A stretch of DNA of 47,733 nt from Methanobacteriota archaeon (lineage in GTDB: Archaea > Thermoplasmatota > Poseidoniia > Poseidoniales > Poseidoniaceae): positions 1 to 47,733 of the forward strand of contig PBTH01000029.1 of NCBI GenBank assembly GCA_002726495.1, in the 5' to 3' direction. Below the pieces are notes generated by a model. It did not search any database and had not been told where the DNA came from. It saw only the letters and a list, made by a program, of their open reading frames with translations. Below are positions 15,970 through 24,393 of this stretch, one piece after another (position 1 is the stretch's first letter; every line of letters begins with the position of its first letter). The position numbers were made by a program, and so were the translations under genes.

Positions 15970-18900
15970 ATGCAACAAATGGTGAGGCGAATGAGGGGAA
16001 CATCATCCGCTTCAAATTCACATCGCAAAGCTGCCTTTTTGTTTGCATTGATTGTCCTATTGGCGGACCTCAGTGGAATGGCTTTGGCACAAGATACAAC
16101 TCCCGATGAGGCCTCGACCGCAGACATTCCAATGTTTGAGGAACCGATTCTCATTGACTCGTTGCCTCCGCTCATGTGTGATGATGAACTGTGCTTACGC
16201 CCCACACGAATGATCGACCGAGGCGACCGCCTTTCTGCAGAAGATGAAATGTGGTGGCTCTCTTACGGCCCTGACCTTGACTGGAACGGAATGGATGACC
16301 GATTGCAACGCGTAATTGCTGGACAAGAATCCATCTCTCCATCCGCCATTCTTGGCGATGATGGAAGAAAGACAGTTGCGATTATCGTCGATTATGCATG
16401 GCACCCACAATCCGCGGAACTTGAGGCACTGGAAACGGTTCTTGAGCAGCACGGGTGGGTTGGGGTTGAACAAGGTGCATGGCATCAGGTCTTGGATTCA
16501 CTTGATGCGGTTGTTCTGGACAAAGTACCCGTAAGTGCCCTAATGGACATCTACCATCTTGAAGGAGTCGTCGTTGTTGAAATGCAAAACGTGATGATTC
16601 CTTTCAACGGAGTTGCATCAAAGGCTGCAAAAGCAATGCCCTCCGACGTCTATGGTAATTCAACGTATGAACGAGGATACAACGGCAAAGGAGTTGTGGT
16701 CGCTGTTTTGGATACGGGCGTCGATAACGAACATCGCGCTTTGAATGACTTTGATGACCTTAACGACGAGCCCGATGAAGATGCTACAAGTTATGATGAC
16801 CACAAATGGGTTGCTGGATTTGATGCTACGGCAGCGAATCCGAATGCTAACGGAACGACCGACCCCGATGACGGACAAGGTCACGGGACCCACGTAGCTG
16901 CTACTGCGATTGGAACTGGGAGTTCTGACCGAGTCCATACCGGCACTGGAATGGGCGCTTATCTTGTAGACATCAAAGTCTTGACCGATTCGGGAGGCAC
17001 AAACTCACAAGCATCCATCAGCGGCATGCAGTGGATGATCAACAATAGAGACACAGAATGGCCGGGTAACGGTTCAGCAAAGGGTATTGATGTTGCTTCT
17101 ATGTCGTTTGGTTCAGTTTCCTCGCCACTCAATCCAGATGATGATGGAGATAACGGATCAGGGGCTGAAGCACGTCTTGTTAATCAAGCATCAGATGCAG
17201 GAATTGTTTGTGTCGTAGCCATGGGCAATGACGGAAACCAACGCGTCCCTTCTCCCGCCAGTGCTGACGGTGCGATTTCAATTGGCGCAGTAGATGATCG
17301 GAATACGATCAACAGAAGTGATGACGAAATCGCCTCCTATACCAACTTCGGCCCACGTTTAGATGATGGAGATGATGATCCATGGGACGAATTGAAACCC
17401 GATATTACCGCATTTGGTAGTGGCATTACTTCAGCAACTGCTGCAGTAGGAACCAGCCTTCCAGGTCAACCGGGGCGCCCTCTTGCTGCGAACGAATACG
17501 ATTCTAAAGACGGAACAAGTATGGCCACACCTGTAGTGTCTGGAATTGTTGCCTCCATGATTCAAGCAGATCGTGATACGCTTCGTGCCGGTCAAACCCT
17601 GCTCTCTCCGCAGGATATCAAAGACATTTTGCGCAATTCTTCAGAACCCAGGACCTCGTTTGATTGTGACTTTGAAGTCACACCTGATTGGGACTGTAAG
17701 TGGGGCTTTGGACTCGTTGATGCATCATGTGCTGTTGATTTTGCTTTGGGTGGCAAAGAATGTGGTAAGGAAGTTGAGGAGATTGTCATCGTTCCGATGT
17801 CGATTAACTTTACAAGCCCATCTCTCGGCACAGATTTGGAAGACACGGTTCAATTCACAGGTAAAACTGAAGGAACCGAAGCAGAGCGCGTTGAATACAA
17901 AATCAATCGGGGAGAATGGCAACTAGGCGAGACCGTATCAAATGAAAATGGGGAGAGTATTGACTGGTCCTTTTACTGGGATTCAACTTCGGTTGATGAT
18001 GGCCAAGTTGATATCAAAATCAGAGTCATCAATGCCTCTGGCCTCAAGAGCAACATTTCAACACGAACATACTTTGTTGACAACATACCTCCAGCACCGC
18101 ATCTTTCTTTTTCCGGCGCAGTGAGTATTTTTGATGATGGGCTGGCCGTAGATTCAGCCATTGAGGGGACCGTTCTTGAAATCAAATTTTCAGTACGCAA
18201 TACCGGGGATTTGGATGCGAATGAGGTCCTCGTCCGTCTGGATGGACCGGGGGAAGAATCGACAACATATCCTTCAGAGGGCTACATCTCTAGCATTGCT
18301 AAGGGAGAAACCGTCAAAGCAACTCTTTACTGGTGGGCTACTGAAGCAGGACTTCAAGATGTAAACCTCCTCATCGACCCGTCTGATGCTCAAAATGATC
18401 CCTATCCAGAGGACAATACCTACACGTTTTCGTTCCAAGTTGACCCTCGGCCCCTCGAACCCATGCTGCGCTTTTTACCTGGTGCGGTACGATTGAAACC
18501 CGTGATTCCGACTCCTGATACCCCTTACGACATCAAGATCCGAGTTGACAATCTTGGCCAGACAGATGCTACGAGTCTTACCGTTCGCCTTGACCGACAG
18601 ATTGACGGGGACTGGAAGAAAATTGCTGACTCAACGCTCACCCTGGTTCCGGGGTCTGAGACTGCCTCAGGGAATAATATTGCACAATTTGCAGACATAT
18701 CAACACAATCTGGTACGGTATCATACCGTGCAGTTCTCAGTGGATCAGGTGTCGAGATTGAGCACAAAGAGTTACGGTTCAATGTCACGGTTGGCGATTT
18801 CAATCTGGGTTCCAAATCACCAATTTCACTCGCTAACAGTGAAACTCCTCTTGAATTTGTGGGGTTGCCAGAAGGAGCCCTTCTCTTCACCACAAGAGAC

Positions 18901-20580
18901 GGAGAGTTGCACGTTCGAACCATCTCCTCAAAAATGTCGTTACAAGGCGACATTCTCCTTGATGATAGCTTTGGAGGAGAGTTGTCGGTATACCAACGCG
19001 AAGACGGTTTGGTTCATGCGGCGTGGTCTCGTAGAACGGTTAATGCCGAAGGTTATACGCTAACTGACATCGCTATGACCTCAATTTCAGCGGCTGGTAA
19101 AACAACTGCAAAACATTACCACATGCAGCCGTTAAAACTCTCAGAGGGCTCTTATCACGACTTTACACTTGACGAATACGAGGGGACGATGGTACTCGCA
19201 GGGTATTATCGTGACCTCGTTACGGGAGGCTCATGGCAAGACACCACCTCAATTTTCGTACTTTCATCATCTACCCCGGACCGCGGACCTTCATGGGGCA
19301 ATGCAGTAACGGTTCTTGCTAATGTAGACATCAGTATTTCCGACGCAAAACCACTGGGTGTTGCCTTGGGCGCAGAATACCTTCACATCCTCTATCACGA
19401 ATACCGAGAAGACGTCAGCGGAATCAAACGAGCTGGCTTGATGTATACTCACGGTGAATTCACAGAATCATCGTGGACCTTCCAGTCTTCTGTTGGGGAC
19501 GAAGTGGGTCAAGCAAAATTGGAAGTTATTGTTGTTAAGGGCGAGGATCGTTTGGTTGGTGCATGGATTGAAGGGAATGGCAGAGATGCCACTCTTGTAT
19601 CGGCAGTGACTGATTCAGCATGGTCCAACAGCATGCCAAACCGCCTTCTATCGCCCGGTGCAAGCGGAGTACATCTCGAAGTCCGTTTCGAAGGCGTGTA
19701 TTTGTTCCACGATGAAATCAATCATTACGGCCCAGTCATACGCTGGGGTCTTGTTGCTGATGAGGATGGAACTGGAGTCAACGGACTTTCAAACATGCTT
19801 GTTGATGATGTCTTGTTCGGAATCGGAATTATGGAAGAAGATACATTGGTGTGTTCAGTATCCGAAACCGGTTCATATTCTCTCTATCGCCAGGCTTCCA
19901 TTGGCAGCAGGCAAGACTCAATTGATTCAGCAAGTCTACTGACAATTATCTTGGAAGATCCATTTTTGTGGAAGGCAACTTTAGGAATCAGTTTGCTTCT
20001 TATTGGTGTCTTTGTGGCCGTTCGAAGGTCTCGTTCCGAGGCCGAGGAAGCCCTTCTTTCAGTGGATGATGATGAGTCGGTAGAACTCATGATACAACCT
20101 GAAAGCGATGATGGTCCCCTTCTTTCTATTGATGCTGAAGGGGATGACCTCGTTGTCTCGGGTTCCATGGTGGCCGTTATTGATGAGGGTGAAGCAGTTG
20201 ATCCGACTCTTGCTGAAGCACTTGAAAAGAAACTCGAGGAAGGTGGAGGAAATGCTCGTTTGCAGCGAAGAATGCAGCGAAAGCAACAACGGGAAGTCCA
20301 AGAGATCATGGCTGCAATGCCACTTCCCAGTCAAGTACCTGCTCTACCTGAAATTGGTACGACCCCACTACCTTCGCCAGAACTACCCCCTCTTCCATTG
20401 CCCGGAGAGTTGCCGATGCCACTTCCAGGTGAACTTCCACCGCTTCCCTTGCCGGGGGCCCCACTTCCTGAGTTGAAGCGTGAGGCCAAGTGTCCTGAAT
20501 GCCAGGCTGCATTTTCAGTCAAAGATTTGATGTTAAAACGCGTTTCGTGTCCGATTTGTTCGGCATCATTCAATCTATGA
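15970..20580 (+). CDS. Membrane-anchored S8 (subtilisin) protease with CARDB-like domains, Pro-rich linker and C-terminal zinc ribbon
   Basis: Signal-like LFALIVLLADLSGMALAQD; catalytic VLDTGVD, GHGTHVAATA, GTSMATPVVSG; TM ATLGISLLLIGVFVAVRRSR; PLPGEL repeats; CPECQAAF...CPICSASF. ORF extends upstream to a GTG at 15943. Confidence 0.92.
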   Translation: MQQMVRRMRGTSSASNSHRKAAFLFALIVLLADLSGMALAQDTTPDEASTADIPMFEEPILIDSLPPLMCDDELCLRPTRMIDRGDRLSAEDEMWWLSYGPDLDWNGMDDRLQRVIAGQESISPSAILGDDGRKTVAIIVDYAWHPQSAELEALETVLEQHGWVGVEQGAWHQVLDSLDAVVLDKVPVSALMDIYHLEGVVVVEMQNVMIPFNGVASKAAKAMPSDVYGNSTYERGYNGKGVVVAVLDTGVDNEHRALNDFDDLNDEPDEDATSYDDHKWVAGFDATAANPNANGTTDPDDGQGHGTHVAATAIGTGSSDRVHTGTGMGAYLVDIKVLTDSGGTNSQASISGMQWMINNRDTEWPGNGSAKGIDVASMSFGSVSSPLNPDDDGDNGSGAEARLVNQASDAGIVCVVAMGNDGNQRVPSPASADGAISIGAVDDRNTINRSDDEIASYTNFGPRLDDGDDDPWDELKPDITAFGSGITSATAAVGTSLPGQPGRPLAANEYDSKDGTSMATPVVSGIVASMIQADRDTLRAGQTLLSPQDIKDILRNSSEPRTSFDCDFEVTPDWDCKWGFGLVDASCAVDFALGGKECGKEVEEIVIVPMSINFTSPSLGTDLEDTVQFTGKTEGTEAERVEYKINRGEWQLGETVSNENGESIDWSFYWDSTSVDDGQVDIKIRVINASGLKSNISTRTYFVDNIPPAPHLSFSGAVSIFDDGLAVDSAIEGTVLEIKFSVRNTGDLDANEVLVRLDGPGEESTTYPSEGYISSIAKGETVKATLYWWATEAGLQDVNLLIDPSDAQNDPYPEDNTYTFSFQVDPRPLEPMLRFLPGAVRLKPVIPTPDTPYDIKIRVDNLGQTDATSLTVRLDRQIDGDWKKIADSTLTLVPGSETASGNNIAQFADISTQSGTVSYRAVLSGSGVEIEHKELRFNVTVGDFNLGSKSPISLANSETPLEFVGLPEGALLFTTRDGELHVRTISSKMSLQGDILLDDSFGGELSVYQREDGLVHAAWSRRTVNAEGYTLTDIAMTSISAAGKTTAKHYHMQPLKLSEGSYHDFTLDEYEGTMVLAGYYRDLVTGGSWQDTTSIFVLSSSTPDRGPSWGNAVTVLANVDISISDAKPLGVALGAEYLHILYHEYREDVSGIKRAGLMYTHGEFTESSWTFQSSVGDEVGQAKLEVIVVKGEDRLVGAWIEGNGRDATLVSAVTDSAWSNSMPNRLLSPGASGVHLEVRFEGVYLFHDEINHYGPVIRWGLVADEDGTGVNGLSNMLVDDVLFGIGIMEEDTLVCSVSETGSYSLYRQASIGSRQDSIDSASLLTIILEDPFLWKATLGISLLLIGVFVAVRRSRSEAEEALLSVDDDESVELMIQPESDDGPLLSIDAEGDDLVVSGSMVAVIDEGEAVDPTLAEALEKKLEEGGGNARLQRRMQRKQQREVQEIMAAMPLPSQVPALPEIGTTPLPSPELPPLPLPGELPMPLPGELPPLPLPGAPLPELKREAKCPECQAAFSVKDLMLKRVSCPICSASFNL
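20374..20475 (+). repeat. Short coding repeat encoding (P)LPLPGELPxPLPGEL Pro-rich linker
   Basis: Translation PSPELPPLPLPGELPMPLPGELPPLPLPGAPLPE. Confidence 0.75.
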
Positions 20581-20589
20581 GGAATTTCA

Positions 20590-22413
20590 ATGTGTGGAAT
20601 ATTTGGATACATCGGCTATCAACATTCACTGCCTTTACTGGTTGAGGGGCTACGGCGCCTTGAATACAGAGGGTACGATTCAACAGGAGTGGGGCTGTAT
20701 GACGGCAACACCATTACCGTTCACAAGACCGTGGGGAAAGTCAATAATTTGAAACAAGTCTTGCCAGAACAAGCCAACGCAACCATGGGAATTGCTCACA
20801 CACGGTGGGCGACACACGGTGGAGTCACTCAAGAGAATACGCATCCTCATGCCTCAGCAGATGGAAAAGTACTCTTGGTTCACAACGGTATTATTGAGAA
20901 TTACCGACCGCTTCGTGCGAAGCTTATTGCAAAAGGGGTTGAACTGCAAAGTGAAACCGATTCAGAAGTCCTCGCCCACATGATTTCCCTTGAGATGGAA
21001 AAGGGCTCCAGTCCTCAAGAATCCGTTCGTAAGATGCTCAAGAGGGTGCGTGGAACATGGGGTCTTTGCGTCATGTTCCTTGGTCACGACATGTTAATCT
21101 GTGCCCGAAATGGCTCCCCTCTCATCATTGGACAAGGTGATGGTGAAATGTTCGTTTCAAGTGACCCTCATCCACTTACATCTCACACACAACGAGTGGT
21201 CTATCTTGAAGATGGGGACATGGCGACCATCACTCGTACAACGATCAAAGTTTCATCGCGCCAAGGACGTTCCATCCAGACCAATGTCCAAACTCTTGAG
21301 GACTCTTGGGCAGAGTCGGAATTGGGTGACGCTCCTCATTACATGTACAAAGAAATTTACGAGCAACCCGATGCGCTTCGCCATTGCATTACCGGCAGGG
21401 TTGACCGTGAAATGGGAACTGGACGTCTTGGTGGAATGCGCCTTGCTCACTCAACCCTCGTTCAAGCACCTCATGTTCGATTACTGGGCTGCGGAACCGC
21501 AGCACATGCTGCTGAGATTGGACAGATGTTAATTGAAAAAATGGCGCGTATACCAGCCGTCACACATATCGCGAGTGAGTACAGAAACAATGACCCCGTC
21601 ATCAATCCAAAAGCCATCTATCTTGCAGTCTCCCAGTCAGGTGAAACAGCAGATACAATTTCGGCAATCAAAGAAATCAAACTCAAAGGCGGTCAAGTCT
21701 TTGGGGTTGTCAATGTCGTTGGTTCTACCATCGCTCGTCTTTGCGCTCAAGGTGTTTACATTCACTCCGGACCGGAACAATCGGTGGCTTCAACAAAAGC
21801 GTTCACCAACATGGTCGGAGCATTAACGATCTTTGCTATGCAACTTGGGCGCAGTAGGAACCTTTCAAAAGATCAAGGTAGGGAACTGATTCAACAACTC
21901 CAACAAGCCCCTCATCTCATGGAATCATATTTTGAAGACATCGGGCCGATTGACGAAGCTGTTGATCTTCTGTGTGACGCTAAATCTGTATTGTACCTTG
22001 GTCGGGGACTTTCAGCCCCTGTCGCTAAGGAAGGGGCATTGAAGTTGATGGAACTCGCCTACATTCCTTGTCTCGCTTATCCTGCTGGTGAAATGAAGCA
22101 TGGCCCCATGGCCCTTCTTGAAGATGGAAGTCCGGTCGTTGTTATCGCTCCAAGCGACCATCTGAAGGAGAAGACGCTATCTGCGATTCACGAATGCAAA
22201 GCACGAGGAGCGAAAATAATCCTCATTCATGAGAAAGGTGACGCCATCGCTGAGGAAGGAGATATTTCGATTCCTGTTCCAAAGATTCACCCCTGGCTTA
22301 CACCCTTGCTCACCGTTCTCCCGCTGCAACTGATGGCTTACAGAACCGCAGTACGGCTTGGAAAAGATGTTGACCGGCCTCGAAACTTGGCCAAATCTGT
22401 TACCGTTGAGTGA
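20590..22413 (+). CDS. glmS: Glutamine--fructose-6-phosphate aminotransferase (isomerizing)
   Basis: MCGIFGYIG (catalytic Cys2), HTRWATHGGVTQENTHPH, SIS domains (GCGTAAHAAEIGQ, VSQSGETADTISA), GRGLSAPVAKEGALKLMELAYI, C-terminal DVDRPRNLAKSVTVE. Confidence 0.97.
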   Translation: MCGIFGYIGYQHSLPLLVEGLRRLEYRGYDSTGVGLYDGNTITVHKTVGKVNNLKQVLPEQANATMGIAHTRWATHGGVTQENTHPHASADGKVLLVHNGIIENYRPLRAKLIAKGVELQSETDSEVLAHMISLEMEKGSSPQESVRKMLKRVRGTWGLCVMFLGHDMLICARNGSPLIIGQGDGEMFVSSDPHPLTSHTQRVVYLEDGDMATITRTTIKVSSRQGRSIQTNVQTLEDSWAESELGDAPHYMYKEIYEQPDALRHCITGRVDREMGTGRLGGMRLAHSTLVQAPHVRLLGCGTAAHAAEIGQMLIEKMARIPAVTHIASEYRNNDPVINPKAIYLAVSQSGETADTISAIKEIKLKGGQVFGVVNVVGSTIARLCAQGVYIHSGPEQSVASTKAFTNMVGALTIFAMQLGRSRNLSKDQGRELIQQLQQAPHLMESYFEDIGPIDEAVDLLCDAKSVLYLGRGLSAPVAKEGALKLMELAYIPCLAYPAGEMKHGPMALLEDGSPVVVIAPSDHLKEKTLSAIHECKARGAKIILIHEKGDAIAEEGDISIPVPKIHPWLTPLLTVLPLQLMAYRTAVRLGKDVDRPRNLAKSVTVE

Positions 22414-22416
22414 AGC

Positions 22417-23136
22417 TCAAAGAATCGTGAAACGCTGTTCCTCTTCTTTCCAATTGAAGGGTTTGTAACCCAACAAGTGGTTTGTATGACGCATTTTGAC
22501 AACTCCAATTTTACGCATTACATCATCACCATGACGCTCCATGACAAGATGAACGACCCCGTCTGAAAGATAATCTTCTACGCCGTACTCACCAAATTGC
22601 TTGTGGTCTTCTCCAGTCATCTCACAGATGAAGAAAGAGGTGAGTTCAAGGCGACGGGTTGCTTCAAAGAGACGGAATATTTCATCACGTGGATTTTCCA
22701 TCTTCGTGAGTGTGAAAAAGGCACCCAGTGAGTCAAATACAAGAAGTTCAAATCCTATTGACTGGCGGTAAGAAGTAAGTTGTTTGATGAGTTGGCCCAT
22801 CCAATCTACCCGATTGCTCATCCCTTGTTCGTCCAATTGAACACGAAGGTCAGCCAAATCAATAATGGCGATTCTGTTTCTAACCCGAGGGTCATCAACA
22901 TTCATTCCCATGTTTGCCATGTGAGAGCGAAGCGATTCTTTTCCTTGTTCAAGAGTGACATAAATTCCGCTTGTTTCTCCGTAAAGGACAGCATTGTAGA
23001 GCATTGAAAAAGTTAGGCTGGACTTCATTGCACCCGACGCGCCAGCAACAATACAGATGTGCCCTTGCGGTATGCCGCCTTGCATTTTTTCATCCAGACC
23101 TTCGATATGTGTAGGGATTCGTTCCATTGCACTCAT
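22417..23136 (-). CDS. KaiC/RAD55-like RecA-superfamily ATPase, single domain
   Basis: IPTHIEGLDEKMQGGIPQGHICIVAGASGAMKSSLTFSMLYNAVLYGETSGIYVTLEQ, LLVFDSLGAFFTL. Confidence 0.85.
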   Translation of the reverse strand: MSAMERIPTHIEGLDEKMQGGIPQGHICIVAGASGAMKSSLTFSMLYNAVLYGETSGIYVTLEQGKESLRSHMANMGMNVDDPRVRNRIAIIDLADLRVQLDEQGMSNRVDWMGQLIKQLTSYRQSIGFELLVFDSLGAFFTLTKMENPRDEIFRLFEATRRLELTSFFICEMTGEDHKQFGEYGVEDYLSDGVVHLVMERHGDDVMRKIGVVKMRHTNHLLGYKPFNWKEEEQRFTIL

Positions 23137-23193
23137 GGGGCTCACTCACGCTGGGCTGTACCTTCCAATTCTTCAACCTCTCCCTTGATTTTC

Positions 23194-23805
23194 ATGAATC
23201 GCAATCTCCATGATGACGAACCTTTTGGACAGTTTGTGAAGGTCTGGTTGGCTTCAAATTCTGAGCGACGAAAGGTGATGTTGGAACCGATGTTTCCAAA
23301 TTTTCATCACGCAGGCATCGAGGGCGTTGATGAATCGCCACCCTCGGGAAGTGTTGACCATCAAGTCTTGACGATTTGCAAACGCAAGGCTGAATCAGTT
23401 CTTGAAGTCAATGATTTTGACATTGTCATCGTTTCGGATACAATGATCAGCGACCCAGATGACCATTCACTGAGCATGGGCAAACCATCCGATGCTGTTG
23501 AGGCGGCCATGATGCTCCACCGGCTCTCCGGGCGCCGTCATCAAGTTTGGAGTGCAACCGGCATATATTTCATGGAAAAATGGAACTTCTTCTGTGAAGT
23601 CGCCGTTGTAGAGTTTCCTTCATTCAAGGATGAAGTATTAGCGGATCTGGTCCAATCAAATTCATGGGTAGGTAAGGCGGGAGGTTACGACCTTCATGGA
23701 GCAATGGGAGAGCACGCCCAATTGGTTGATGGAAGCGAGTCTGTGGTATTGGGCATCGCTCAATCCGCAATGGACCTTCTTGAGCACTTGTCGCTTGCAC
23801 TCTGA
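23194..23805 (+). CDS. Maf-like nucleotide pyrophosphatase
   Basis: VWLASNSERRKVML, CKRKAESVLE, IVIVSDTMI, LGKPSDAVEAAMMLHRLSGRRHQVWSATGI-like series; about 204 aa. Confidence 0.82.
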   Translation: MNRNLHDDEPFGQFVKVWLASNSERRKVMLEPMFPNFHHAGIEGVDESPPSGSVDHQVLTICKRKAESVLEVNDFDIVIVSDTMISDPDDHSLSMGKPSDAVEAAMMLHRLSGRRHQVWSATGIYFMEKWNFFCEVAVVEFPSFKDEVLADLVQSNSWVGKAGGYDLHGAMGEHAQLVDGSESVVLGIAQSAMDLLEHLSLAL

Positions 23806-23806
23806 G

Positions 23807-24382
23807 TCAAATCAGCGGCGTTAGCCCAAGTTCGTGTTTATCCATATCAACGACGACGCTGATTCCCGGAATCATGAGCAACTTGTCCTCTTGGTCCAGA
23901 GAAAAGATGTTCACTCCTGCTTCATCGCCCATGTGCTTCAACTCTCTTCTACAGGCCATTTGGTGGCTTTCCATATGGACCAAGGGCCTCAAGTCAACAA
24001 TGACGGTGTCGCCTTGGAGGACACGGGTGAGAATTTTTTGAGTATGAATTCGTTTCATATTGTCGGGAGCGACATATCGAAGCGCCTTTTGAGGGAGCGC
24101 TTGTGGACGTCCAGTTTGTACTCCTAGGTCGTGAAACGGTTCGCCATCGGGAGTGATTGGCCCGGTCCAATTAAGCGGTGGTTGCAATCGCTCAGTGGTA
24201 GGTTCAAGAGGGCCCCGATCTTTGGCTAAAACAGGTGCTGGTTCAGTGGTAATAAGCGTCGTTTGCTCTACAGTGGGCGTAACTAGAGTTGCCTCTTGTA
24301 GAACAGGCGCTTCGGCCCTAGATTCGCGATTGTTGTTTGCCTCCGGGTCAGGTAATCCAAAGAATTGCCAAAGGTTTGCCAT
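23807..24382 (-). CDS. sepF: Archaeal SepF-like cell division protein
   Basis: N-terminal amphipathic MANLWQFFGLPD, variable linker, C-terminal SepF-like core ILTRVLQGDTVIVDLRPLVHMESHQMACRRELKHMGDEAGVNIFSLDQEDKLLMIPG. Confidence 0.7.
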   Translation of the reverse strand: MANLWQFFGLPDPEANNNRESRAEAPVLQEATLVTPTVEQTTLITTEPAPVLAKDRGPLEPTTERLQPPLNWTGPITPDGEPFHDLGVQTGRPQALPQKALRYVAPDNMKRIHTQKILTRVLQGDTVIVDLRPLVHMESHQMACRRELKHMGDEAGVNIFSLDQEDKLLMIPGISVVVDMDKHELGLTPLI

Positions 24383-24393
24383 ACGAATCTTCC

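Noticed and set aside
18525-20334. Antisense ORFs inside the subtilisin gene (18525..18953, 19884..20309, 20331..20612)
   Set aside because: Ser/Arg-rich composition mirrors the coding strand; the plus-strand gene is well supported throughout.
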